A stretch of DNA of 8,272 nucleotides from Chloroflexota bacterium (GCA_022572865.1 JACZVB010000047.1:1-8272); one strand, 5' to 3'; counted from the stretch's first letter, positions 1-5,718 are shown. Notes: a model not told the origin generated them from the sequence alone. Made by a program: numbers and translations.

Positions 1-2
1 AG

Positions 3-284
3 AGACGCCACATGTGGTTCGAGCCCAAACTGGAGATGAAGCCCAGCGACTACTTTAGACGCCAGGGCGGGGCCACCTTCGGAGACGACCCCGTCGGGTT
101 GAACAATCGAGATGTGACCGGCATCGACTGTCTGATGTGGGGCAACGACTATCCCCACGATGAGGGCACTTTCCCCAACTCACGAGAGGTGATAGAGCGC
201 ACCTTCAAGGACATACCCGAGGACGAGAAGTGGAAGATAGTAGGTGGCAACGCCGCCAGGGTCTACCGCTTCCCCACGAATTAG
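3..284 (+). CDS. Amidohydrolase-2 family metal-dependent hydrolase, C-terminal fragment
   Basis: Only the last 90-odd residues are in the window; the frame is open to the left edge, so the true start lies outside it and the ATG at 12 is probably internal. The visible part matches the C-terminal end of amidohydrolase-related (PF04909-type) TIM-barrel hydrolases and decarboxylases. It has the motif MWGNDYPHDEGTFPNS, whose Asp (in NDYPH) corresponds to the conserved metal/catalytic Asp near the barrel's end. After it come the helix SREVIERTFKDIPEDEKWKI and the closing GGNAARVYRF. Members of this family hydrolyse or decarboxylate small organic acids and amides in the cytoplasm; the substrate cannot be judged from this fragment. 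The gene ends at TAG 282-284. Family assignment is firm, function open. Confidence 0.85.
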   Translation, partial: RRHMWFEPKLEMKPSDYFRRQGGATFGDDPVGLNNRDVTGIDCLMWGNDYPHDEGTFPNSREVIERTFKDIPEDEKWKIVGGNAARVYRFPTN

Positions 285-411
285 GCTGCGCCCTCCATCT
301 ATCGGCCCCATAGCATCACTTCGCAACCACAGCCGAGGATGAATCCCATAGTATCAGGCGATACTGGAATGCAATCGCCAGCTTACGCCGCGGGTAGAAT
401 CCAGATATTCT

Positions 412-445
412 AACCCTTGCCTATAGAAGCAGGGTGAGGGTTTTT
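412..445 (+). terminator. Possible weak terminator after the amidohydrolase
   Basis: A 6-bp stem (AACCCT at 412-417 with AGGGTT at 437-442) encloses a 19-nt loop that can form a further short CCT/AGG pairing. The 3' arm runs into TTTTT (441-445). It lies between the plus-strand amidohydrolase and the 3' end of the converging desaturase. The stem is short and the loop large, and the distance from the amidohydrolase stop (128 bp) is long, so this is a weak call. Confidence 0.3.
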
Positions 446-455
446 GAAACCAACT

Positions 456-1364
456 CTACACCGAGACAGTGGCCCGAGCTTTGCGGAGACGGTGGCTGAA
501 GATCACTTTTATAGCCGGGGCCTTCTCCTTGAGGGCCACCTTCAAATGCTCGGGGTGGAGAGTGTAGACATCACGGATAAGGCGGAGCCGGTTCATTAGA
601 CGGATCACATGCCAGCTCAGGTCGAAGTGCCACCAGTAGAGGCCGTGGCGGGCCGATCTGGGCGAGGCGTGATGGGTGTTATGCCCCCCCTCCCCGAACC
701 CCAGAAGCCCTACCAGCCAGTGATTGGTGCTGTGGTCATTGGTAAGGAACGGCCTACTTCCGTACAGGTGACACACCGAGTTAACGGACCAGGTGACGTG
801 ATGGGTCAGGAACAACCGCACGAATCCTCCCCACATTAGCCCGCTCCAGCCTCCGATGAGGAAGGGAATAACAAGCCCCAGGACCCACCAGACGGTGGTG
901 AAGCGATCAACGAAGACCACGTACGGATCATCCATCAGGTCTCTAGCCCAGCGCCGGTTGTCGGGGCGGTTGAGGCTGAACATCCACCCTACCTGGGCAT
1001 GGAAGAATCCCAGAAAGATATTCCTGCTCAACTGGGGGCTATGGACGTCCCCATCCCGATCAGAGTAGGCGTGGTGCTTTCTATGGATAGCCGCCCATGA
1101 GATCGGGTTTCCCTGCCACGACATGGTCCCGAGAATCAGCAGCGCCACCTTCATGAAACTGTTGGTCTTGAAGCTGCTGTGGGCCATGTAGCGATGGTAG
1201 CCTATGGTGACACCCAGGCCCACCAGCAGATACATGCCCATTAGCAGGCCCAGGTCTAGCCAGTTTGCTAGCCCGCCCCATAAGAAAAATATCGAATATA
1301 CGGTGAATCCCAAGGGGACCAGAACCAGGAGCAGGATCACCACTTTCTGATGCAATTCCCGCAC
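456..1364 (-). CDS. Membrane acyl-CoA (delta-9 type) fatty acid desaturase
   Basis: A 302-residue integral membrane di-iron desaturase that puts a cis double bond into a fatty acyl chain, probably to tune membrane fluidity. All three histidine boxes of the acyl-CoA desaturase family are present and intact: HRYMAH (residues 57-62), HRKHH (94-98) and HNTHH (228-232). The extra conserved motif WSVNSVCHLYG (192-202) carries another metal-ligand His. Hydrophobic segments lie near residues 8-29, 36-55, 70-82, 155-171 and 174-188, as expected for the four-helix fold with the active site on the cytoplasmic side. Length is normal for bacterial members. The start is a GTG at 1364-1362, supported by AAGGAG eight bases upstream. 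It faces the amidohydrolase tail-to-tail and has 245 bp of upstream noncoding DNA containing a CRP-like palindrome. The exact position of desaturation and the substrate (CoA, ACP or lipid) cannot be told from sequence. Confidence 0.93.
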   Translation of the reverse strand: MRELHQKVVILLLVLVPLGFTVYSIFFLWGGLANWLDLGLLMGMYLLVGLGVTIGYHRYMAHSSFKTNSFMKVALLILGTMSWQGNPISWAAIHRKHHAYSDRDGDVHSPQLSRNIFLGFFHAQVGWMFSLNRPDNRRWARDLMDDPYVVFVDRFTTVWWVLGLVIPFLIGGWSGLMWGGFVRLFLTHHVTWSVNSVCHLYGSRPFLTNDHSTNHWLVGLLGFGEGGHNTHHASPRSARHGLYWWHFDLSWHVIRLMNRLRLIRDVYTLHPEHLKVALKEKAPAIKVIFSHRLRKARATVSV

Positions 1365-1609
1365 TTATCTATCTCCTTAAAGAGTACAGATCTTTCTCAA
1401 TGCCAGATGACGCATCCGGGGCGCAAGCTTCGATCCATCCCAAGTGGAGGCGCCGATAACCCCGGGAGGGCATATCCGTTGATTGTGGTCATAAAACAAC
1501 TTCCGTCGAACACATGTGAATGGTATCACAATTCTCTTTCAAGGGAGTCCGCCGCGGGTTTCCGTCTCAGGCAAAAACGGTAGAAGGGGGTAAAGGTTAT
1601 CAGACCCAC
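1365..1609. other. Intergenic region upstream of the desaturase
   Basis: No convincing gene on either strand; the short open frames here read through both flanking genes in wrong frames. It holds the desaturase ribosome binding site (AAGGAG, minus strand) and a CRP/FNR-like palindrome at 1515-1530. A weak minus-strand promoter candidate is GATATG at 1476-1471, with TTGTTT 17 bp further upstream. If that promoter is real, the palindrome would be centred near -58, close to a class I activator position. The promoter match is poor (3 of 6 in each box) and is only a suggestion. Confidence 0.4.
1515..1530. promoter_or_regulatory. CRP/FNR-family-like operator
   Basis: The sequence reads TGTGA, six bases (ATGGTA), TCACA. 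Both half-sites are perfect matches to the CRP-type consensus TGTGA-N6-TCACA. It lies in noncoding DNA, centred about 158 bp upstream of the desaturase start. With ten fixed bases, about 0.01 such sites are expected by chance in a window this size. Binding by a CRP/FNR-family regulator, and control of the desaturase, are inferences; the next gene (ending at 1610) points the same way, so the desaturase is the only promoter-proximal target. Confidence 0.5.
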
Positions 1610-1927
1610 CTAGGAAAACCCTCTATCACTCAGCTTTTCCGGGGTGACCAGCTCGTAAAACTCCAGATCGTAAGAGGTTATCAGAGGACGCATTTTGGCA
1701 TCGTCGGTATAGACCGACTCGGGTATTTCGGACCTGCGGCTCGGCTCTATCCTTTCCTGTGTCCACTCGACATAGGCTACGTTGGGATCTGAGGGCACAC
1801 CCCCAACATAAATCTGGGCCTTACTGCGCCCCTTCTTTTCATACGCCTCGCAGATCTTTACAAGATGAGCAGCAACCTCCCATGCCTTGCCCGGCTGTGT
1901 CCTGACAACCCTCCTAACAAGGTACAT
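1610..1927 (-). CDS. Small conserved protein, likely dimeric alpha/beta-barrel (ABM/NIPSNAP-like) fold
   Basis: A 105-residue soluble protein with no signal peptide or membrane segment. The layout fits one ferredoxin-like half-barrel. An N-terminal strand (MYLVRRVVRTQPGKAWEVAAHL) runs into a helix with the typical 'PGK' turn. A strand follows (KAQIYVGGV, 36-44), then AYVEWTQERIEP (51-62) and a closing strand (YDLEFYELV, 86-94). Family members are dimeric and include monooxygenases that work without cofactors, as well as proteins of unknown role. I see no residue pattern that names a substrate. The ATG at 1927-1925 has AGAGG about eight bases upstream, which supports this start. It stands alone, with about 245 bp to the desaturase and 288 bp to the lipoprotein gene. 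The reading frame is convincing as a gene; the fold call is moderate and the function unknown. Confidence 0.7.
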   Translation of the reverse strand: MYLVRRVVRTQPGKAWEVAAHLVKICEAYEKKGRSKAQIYVGGVPSDPNVAYVEWTQERIEPSRRSEIPESVYTDDAKMRPLITSYDLEFYELVTPEKLSDRGFS

Positions 1928-2031
1928 GAATGCGTCCTCTCATTGGTTTGTTCATATGAATCAGGGCCCCGGCCTCAAGCCGCAAAGAACCCAACATTTT
2001 CTCCGGGAGTTCACTATCGGGATGTCCGAAC

Positions 2032-2071
2032 AAGGACTCCATGAGCCCGATAAGGACTCCATGAGCCCGAT
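2032..2071. repeat. 20-bp direct tandem duplication
   Basis: Two exact, adjacent copies of a 20-bp unit beginning AAGGACTCC and ending GCCCGAT lie at 2032-2051 and 2052-2071, in noncoding DNA upstream of the minus-strand small protein gene. Perfect identity suggests a recent slippage duplication. No other copy is seen in the window. Confidence 0.9.
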
Positions 2072-2138
2072 TGGGAATACAGCACATATTACCCCTGTAG
2101 TATATCACGACTGCTATCCTCTTCTGTACACAAGAGTC

Positions 2139-2200
2139 CGGCTGTTCAATAAGCTCTACTAAACCTAATTTCTTTCCTGCTTCCTGGTCAGGAATGGCTG
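2139..2200 (+). repeat. Decayed copy C of the dispersed hairpin repeat
   Basis: A short, worn relative of the repeat at 4551-4714. Its left part (GTTCAATAAG, then CTAC) matches GTTTAATAAG-TCCTAC of that copy. Its right part (CCTAATTTCTT, then CTTCCTGGTCAGGAA) matches CTAATTTCTT and CTTCCTGGCCAGGAA. The middle, with the GTCCCGA hairpin, is missing. The palindrome survives only as TTCCTG-GT-CAGGAA (2181-2194); the flanking C/G tracts have mutated. It ends about 15 bp past the lipoprotein gene's stop codon, so it could also lie in that gene's 3' end. Confidence 0.6.
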
Positions 2201-2215
2201 GACCAAGTATAGCGT

Positions 2216-3142
2216 TTACTCTTGGGGTAGCCTCAGCCTGCTTAACGTTTTGTTTTTGTTCGCCACCCAGATGCCCTCCCCATCGAAGGCCAGGGCAATA
2301 GGCCGGGTGCCTGCTCTGAAGGTATCTAGTTCAACACCTTCCAGGCTTAGCTTCATCACGGTGCCGTCCAGCCAGTTGGCCACCCAGATGCTCTCTCCGT
2401 CAAAGGTCAGGGCAGCAGGCTGAGTGCCCACTTGGAAGGTGTCCAGTTCAGTTCCGTCCAGGTTAAGTTTCGTAACCGTATTACCAGGAGTTTCAGAAGT
2501 GCCAAAGTTGGCCACCCAGATGCTCTCCCCGTCGAAGACCAGGGCAGCAGGCCTAAGTCCCACCTGGAAGGTGCCCAGTTCAGCTCCATCCAGGCTTAGC
2601 TTCGTCACCGTGCCGTCCAGCCAGTTGGCTACCCAGATGCTATTCCCGTCGAAGGCCAGGGAAAAAGGCCGGGTGCCCACTTGGAAGGTGCCCTGCTCGG
2701 TTCCATCCAGGCTTAGCTTCGTCACCGTATTGCCCGGAGTGTCAGGAATACCGAAGTTGGCCACCCAGATGCTCTCCTCGTCGAAGGCGAGAGCACGAGG
2801 CCTACTACCAACTTGGACGGTGACCAACTCAGCTCCATCCAGGCTTAGCTTCGTCACCGTGTTATCTTCAAGGTTGGCCACCCAGATGCTCTCCCCGTCG
2901 AGGGCCAGGGCAACGGGCCCCGTACCGACTTGGAAGGTGGCCAACTCAGCTCCATCCAGGCTTAGCTTTGTCACCGTGCCGTCGATCAAGTTGGCCACCC
3001 AGATGCTCTCCCCATCGAAAGCCAGGGCAACAGGCCCCGTGCCCCTAGGTGTAGGAGTGCCAGCCTCCTCAACCATGACACAGGCAGCAGCAATCGTTAT
3101 AACCATGACCAATACGATAAGGATACGGTGTGGCTTCTTCAT
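2216..3142 (-). CDS. Seven-repeat beta-propeller lipoprotein (YVTN/NHL-like)
   Basis: A 308-residue exported lipoprotein. Residues 1-20 are a signal peptide (basic MKKPHR, then a hydrophobic core) ending in a lipobox-like IAAAC, so Cys21 is the likely lipidated residue. After a Thr/Pro-rich linker come seven repeats: 36-74, 75-113, 114-157, 158-196, 197-240, 241-279 and 280-308. Each has the pattern P-x-A-L-A-F-D-G-E-S-I-W-V-A-N, then N/G-TV-TKLSLDG and a TFQVG strand. Short repeats are 39 residues; repeats 3 and 5 are 44, with a TPGN insert. The last one is cut short after its third strand. Such repeats form a beta-propeller, usually a binding scaffold; no catalytic residues or ligand are evident. 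I chose the ATG at 3142, with AAGGG upstream, because it puts the signal peptide at the N-terminus. The open frame extends to a GTG-type start at 3250, but that would place 36 unlikely residues before the signal. Confidence 0.85.
   Translation of the reverse strand: MKKPHRILIVLVMVITIAAACVMVEEAGTPTPRGTGPVALAFDGESIWVANLIDGTVTKLSLDGAELATFQVGTGPVALALDGESIWVANLEDNTVTKLSLDGAELVTVQVGSRPRALAFDEESIWVANFGIPDTPGNTVTKLSLDGTEQGTFQVGTRPFSLAFDGNSIWVANWLDGTVTKLSLDGAELGTFQVGLRPAALVFDGESIWVANFGTSETPGNTVTKLNLDGTELDTFQVGTQPAALTFDGESIWVANWLDGTVMKLSLEGVELDTFRAGTRPIALAFDGEGIWVANKNKTLSRLRLPQE
2219..3037 (-). repeat. Tandem coding repeats of the beta-propeller gene (117/132 bp units)
   Basis: Seven units, four or five of them strikingly alike at the DNA level: the string coding for TKLSLDG and the one coding for SIWVAN recur with few silent changes. 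Units 3+4 and 5+6 form a long-plus-short pair of 249 bp each, with shared features (TPGN insert, then WLDGTV), so a two-blade block appears to have been duplicated as a unit. The long plus-strand open frame opposite these repeats is a by-product of the repeat composition. Confidence 0.85.
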
Positions 3143-3197
3143 GATGAGGCCCTTGTTCTGTGGACACGAACGCAAGCGAATCAGGTGCCAGGGGAGA

Positions 3198-3227
3198 ATT
3201 ATATAGGCGGAGAGGTCTACAATCCAA
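3198..3227 (-). promoter_or_regulatory. Putative promoter of the beta-propeller lipoprotein
   Basis: On the minus strand there is a perfect -10 box TATAAT (3203-3198). A poor -35 candidate TTGGAT (3227-3222) lies 18 bp upstream. Transcription would start near 3191, giving a leader of about 49 bases before the ATG at 3142. The -10 match is strong, the -35 weak. This supports separate transcription from the permease gene, which ends at 3309. Confidence 0.45.
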
Positions 3228-3308
3228 CCACTGTGCCAGACACAGGACAATCTTGATAGGGTCTATCGGGGTAGGGTAAATTTTCCAATGGGCCAGAAGT
3301 GGAAAGTA

Positions 3309-4115
3309 TTATGCTGCCCGAAACGCGGCGTTCGCTATCAGCAACACCCCTACTCCGACCAGAACTAGGCCCATGACCACAATGAGAGCGGATAAACGGA
3401 CTCGCCCAGTTAACCGCGCACCGTAATAGCTCCCGCCCATGGCAGCCGAGCCCATAAAGACTATAAGTGGCACGTCAACGTCACCGCGAATACCATGGCC
3501 CAGGAATCCTGAGGTGCCCAGTAAGAACCCGATAAATAAGTTCGTACCTGCCGCCACGCGGGGGTGAATCCCGAGCACTCTGATAATCGCTGGTAGCCGA
3601 ATGCTGCCCAGGATAAGGCCCACGGCGCCACCCAGCAGGCCTACGCTGAACCCGATACCGCCTTCAGCAGCGACGCGGGTAGTCGTGAAGCGCTCCGCCG
3701 GGGGCCGGCCGTTGAGCTCAGCATCTCGGCCTCGCAATAGGAATTCGATCCCTTGCCAGAGTACAAAAACACCGGCCAAACCCAACAGCAGTGAATACGG
3801 CAACAGGTCGCTCGCGAAGCCACCGATGAACGCGCCGATGACTGCAGGCATCCCCATGATCCAGACCACGCGCCAGTCCACCCGGCCTCCCTTAATGTGT
3901 CCAACGGACCCCACGGCCGCGCTGAGAGTACTCACAAGAATATTAGTGCCGGCTGAAACCGAGGCCGGAAAGCCCAAAAGCAGCAACACCGGGAGCCGCA
4001 TTGTGCCGAGGGCTAGGCCGACGAAACCGCCCAGCACTCCCACAACAAACGACACTCCGGTCAGAAGCGCAATTTCCCATACGCTTGCGATGGATGTGAA
4101 ACCGAGGATAATCAT
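3309..4115 (-). CDS. TauE/SafE-type membrane permease (putative sulfite/anion exporter)
   Basis: A very hydrophobic protein of 268 residues from this start, with about eight membrane segments. It shows the internal two-fold repeat of the TauE/SafE (TSUP) family. The first half has GVLGGFVGLALGTMRLP, then SAGTNILVSTLSAAVGSVGH. The second half has GLLGGAVGLILGSIRLP, then AAGTNLFIGFLLGTSGFLGH. A hydrophilic loop (around RGRDAELNGRPPAERF) joins the halves. Family members move sulfite, sulfoacetate or other sulfur-containing anions; the substrate cannot be assigned here. No sulfur-metabolism gene is nearby. Start choice is uncertain: the ATG at 4115-4113 has an AGGA that sits too close, and an in-frame TTG at 4127 has no clear ribosome binding site and would add four residues. 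It is followed by the lipoprotein gene after a 166-bp gap with its own promoter, so they are probably not one operon. Confidence 0.85.
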   Translation of the reverse strand: MIILGFTSIASVWEIALLTGVSFVVGVLGGFVGLALGTMRLPVLLLLGFPASVSAGTNILVSTLSAAVGSVGHIKGGRVDWRVVWIMGMPAVIGAFIGGFASDLLPYSLLLGLAGVFVLWQGIEFLLRGRDAELNGRPPAERFTTTRVAAEGGIGFSVGLLGGAVGLILGSIRLPAIIRVLGIHPRVAAGTNLFIGFLLGTSGFLGHGIRGDVDVPLIVFMGSAAMGGSYYGARLTGRVRLSALIVVMGLVLVGVGVLLIANAAFRAA

Positions 4116-4172
4116 TCCTACGTGCAATTATTGACTAGCACGATGTAATCAACAAGGAGTGAATCTTCCCAT

Positions 4173-4235
4173 GCTGGCCGGAGGGCAACTGGGTCAATGA
4201 TGGAGGAACTGTCCTCGGTTTGCCAGAAGGCCAGC
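4173..4235. repeat. Nested inverted repeat between the permease and tRNA-Pro
   Basis: The outer arms GCTGGCC (4173-4179) and GGCCAGC (4229-4235) are perfect complements. Inside them lie GGCAA (4184-4188) with TTGCC (4220-4224), and then GAGGA (4203-4207) with TCCTC (4212-4216) around a 4-base loop. Together they can fold into one long interrupted hairpin of about 63 bases. There is no T-run on either side, so it is not a standard terminator. Role unknown; it could be structured RNA, a cruciform or remnant mobile DNA. Confidence 0.5.
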
Positions 4236-4323
4236 AACAGCAGAATAACGGTGAGCCGCCTTTGTCAGGTGCCTACAGAAAAGACGGGGGTATTTGAATA
4301 ATCACAACGGGCAGTGAAGAAAG

Positions 4324-4400
4324 TGGTCGGGGTGCCGGGATTCGAACCCGGGGCCTCGTCGTCCCGAACGACGCGCGCTACCGGACTGCGCCACACCCCG
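4324..4400 (-). tRNA. tRNA-Pro (anticodon CGG)
   Basis: The minus strand folds into a complete cloverleaf. The acceptor stem is CGGGGTG/CACCCCG (perfect), the D arm GCGC-AGTCCGGTA-GCGC, and the anticodon arm CGTCG-TTCGGGA-CGACG. The variable loop AGGCC follows, then the T arm CCGGG-TTCGAAT-CCCGG. The anticodon at loop positions 34-36 is CGG, reading proline codon CCG. The first pair C1-G72 and discriminator A73 (4327) are typical of bacterial tRNA-Pro. The CCA tail is encoded in the DNA (4326-4324). The mature body without the tail is 4327-4400. The sequence TATAGT at 4419-4414 could be its -10 box, but no good -35 is seen. This gene explains the plus-strand open frame here (VPGFEPGASSS...), a common false gene call across tRNAs. 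Confidence 0.97.
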
Positions 4401-4427
4401 CTTCTGATACCACACTATATACCACGT

Positions 4428-4466
4428 GTCCTGAACGACACGCGCTACCGGACTGCGCCGCTCCCC
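4428..4466 (-). pseudogene. Duplicate 5' half of tRNA-Pro (tRNA remnant)
   Basis: These 39 bases match the 5' half of the neighbouring tRNA-Pro from the acceptor strand through the anticodon loop, with about four mismatches. The D arm and its loop are identical. Beyond the anticodon loop the similarity stops: there is no matching anticodon 3' strand, T arm or acceptor 3' strand. The loop reads TTCAGGA instead of TTCGGGA. It sits 27 bp upstream of the intact tRNA in the same direction, where that tRNA's promoter should be. It is most likely a broken tandem copy, not a working tRNA. Confidence 0.8.
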
Positions 4467-4550
4467 AAACTCCCATGCGGGCAGGACTATTATATCCGTA
4501 CCGTATCAACTGTCCAGGGGCAGCCTTCTCCAAGACGCCAGTGTGCTGGT

Positions 4551-4714
4551 ATGAGGCCGTTTAATAAGTCCTACAAAACGGGAGGTGCCCCGACGCCGAG
4601 TCGCGGCCGGGGGTTTGTCCCGACAAGTCGGGACCAAATCTAATTTCTTCCCCCTTCCTGGCCAGGAAGGGGGAAAGGGGGATGGTCGAAAGTGTTATCA
4701 AACACTCTCCTGGT
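4551..4714 (+). repeat. Copy A of a dispersed hairpin-rich intergenic repeat
   Basis: This stretch matches 7966-8262 in order. It begins GAGGCC-GTTTAATAA, then ACGGGA and CCCGACGCC-AGTCG. A hairpin TCCCGA-CAAG-TCGGGA (4618-4633) follows, then a 28-bp perfect palindrome (4648-4675). It ends with GGGGGATGGTCGAAAG and a small hairpin AGTGTT-ATCA-AACACT (4691-4706). Compared with the other copy it lacks about 134 bp in the middle. No open frame in it looks real. It lies between the tRNA-Pro remnant and the thrB promoter. It resembles REP- or MITE-like elements but has no clear terminal inverted repeats or target duplication. Confidence 0.75.
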
Positions 4715-4720
4715 ATCGCC

Positions 4721-4749
4721 TTGACCCTCAGTGACCCACTTTCTATACT
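4721..4749 (+). promoter_or_regulatory. Sigma-70 promoter of the thrB-lysC-glycosyltransferase operon
   Basis: A -35 box TTGACC (4721-4726, 5 of 6) and a -10 box TATACT (4744-4749, 5 of 6) are separated by exactly 17 bp. Transcription would start near 4756, giving a leader of about 30 bases before the thrB ATG. That is too short for a T-box, lysine riboswitch or attenuator, so no leader-based control of this operon is visible. The promoter begins only a few bases after the repeat copy at 4551-4714 ends. Confidence 0.7.
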
Positions 4750-4785
4750 AGCGGGCATCTTTTACGCAGGGTACAATCAAGAGGT

Positions 4786-5715
4786 ATGAGCAAACTAATC
4801 AGGGGGGTCACCGTAAGGGCTCCCGCCACCACGGCCAACATGGGGCCGGGATTCGATTCCATGGGGATGGCCCTGGACATCTTCAACACCATCTCCGTGG
4901 GGCTGGCCAGCGAGATGAGCATCTCAATTACCGGCCAGGGCGAAGGTGTCCTGAGCAGGGACGCCGACAACATGGTTCACCGGGGATTTGCCGCCGTATT
5001 CCAGGCATTAGGGAAACAGGTGCCGTCCATCGCCCTGAGCTGTCACAATGAGATACCTCTACGCCGGGGCCTGGGGAGCAGCGCCGCCGCGGTCGCCGGG
5101 GGGATGGTCGCGGCCAACGTCATGAGCGATGAAGCTCTCCCGTTGGAGGAACTCCTGCGCCTGGCCGATGGAATCGAGGGGCACCCCGACAACGTGGCCC
5201 CGGCCCTCTTCGGCGGGTGCCAGATAGTGATCAGAGAGGGCCCCAGGCTCGTATCCAGCTCCCTTCCTGTCGACCCGAGGTTGAAGGCTGTCCTCCTGAT
5301 ACCCGACTTCGAGATCCCCACCGATAAAGCGCGGGAGGTACTGCCCTCCACCGTTCCCATCACGGATGCGGTATACAACGTAGGCAGGGCGGCGCTCCTT
5401 GCTGTTTCCCTCGCAACCGGCGATGCCCGGAGCCTGAGGCTAGCCACCCAGGACGCCCTGCATCAGCCGGCAAGAGAGCCGTTGTTTCCCGCTATGAAGG
5501 GAATCTTCAAGGCCGCCCTGGAGTCAGGGGCCTGCGGCGTCTTTCTCTCGGGAAGCGGGTCCACGGTCCTGGCCCTGGCCGTCGATGACGTGGACCGGAT
5601 TGCCGGGGCGATGTTAGAGGAGGCGAAGAGACAGGGGCTGCAGGGTGCCACCAGAATTGCCCGTCCATGGCCCCAGGGCGTTTCGGTGATGAAGACCATC
5701 ATAGATGAGGATTAG
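4786..5715 (+). CDS. thrB: Homoserine kinase
   Basis: A 309-residue GHMP-family kinase that phosphorylates L-homoserine to O-phosphohomoserine with ATP, the penultimate step to threonine. The sequence carries the family's motifs in order. Motif 1 is VRAPATTANMGPGFDSMG (residues 10-27), typical of homoserine kinases. Motif 2, the ATP-binding loop, is PLRRGLGSSAAAVAGG (91-106). EGHPDNVAPALFGG spans 131-144, and the C-terminal motif 3 is SGACGVFLSGSGST (247-260). LHQPAREPLFP (225-235) is a conserved substrate-side segment. Length is normal and no membrane segment is present, so the enzyme is cytoplasmic. ATG 4786 is preceded by AGAGG, rather close to the start codon, and by a good promoter. The stop is three bases before the aspartokinase start. 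Threonine synthase and homoserine dehydrogenase are not in the window. Confidence 0.94.
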   Translation: MSKLIRGVTVRAPATTANMGPGFDSMGMALDIFNTISVGLASEMSISITGQGEGVLSRDADNMVHRGFAAVFQALGKQVPSIALSCHNEIPLRRGLGSSAAAVAGGMVAANVMSDEALPLEELLRLADGIEGHPDNVAPALFGGCQIVIREGPRLVSSSLPVDPRLKAVLLIPDFEIPTDKAREVLPSTVPITDAVYNVGRAALLAVSLATGDARSLRLATQDALHQPAREPLFPAMKGIFKAALESGACGVFLSGSGSTVLALAVDDVDRIAGAMLEEAKRQGLQGATRIARPWPQGVSVMKTIIDED

Positions 5716-5718
5716 CCG

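Noticed and set aside
2424..3206. 260-residue plus-strand open frame opposite the propeller gene
   Set aside because: Its translation is a repetitive Ser/Pro/Thr-rich string with the period of the opposite-strand propeller repeats; it has no signal, domain or ribosome binding site, and the minus-strand frame is a clear lipoprotein.
3601..4134. 177-residue plus-strand open frame opposite the permease
   Set aside because: Arg/Pro/Thr-rich composition typical of antisense frames in GC-rich genes; the minus-strand frame has the clear TauE/SafE two-fold repeat.
4171..4200. Nine-codon open frame (MLAGGQLGQ) with AAGGAG upstream
   Set aside because: Spacing of 11 bases is long, the peptide is tiny, and the frame falls inside the inverted repeat; there is no downstream gene on this strand to control as a leader peptide.
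4314..4643. 109-residue plus-strand open frame beginning MKKVVGVPGFEPGASSS
   Set aside because: It is the antisense reading of the tRNA-Pro gene followed by repeat DNA; this peptide is a well-known false call across tRNA genes.
4401..4785. Riboswitch or T-box controlling the aspartate-pathway operon
   Set aside because: The promoter at 4721-4749 leaves only about 30 bases of leader; no lysine-riboswitch core, T-box motif or leader peptide with Thr/Lys codons is seen.
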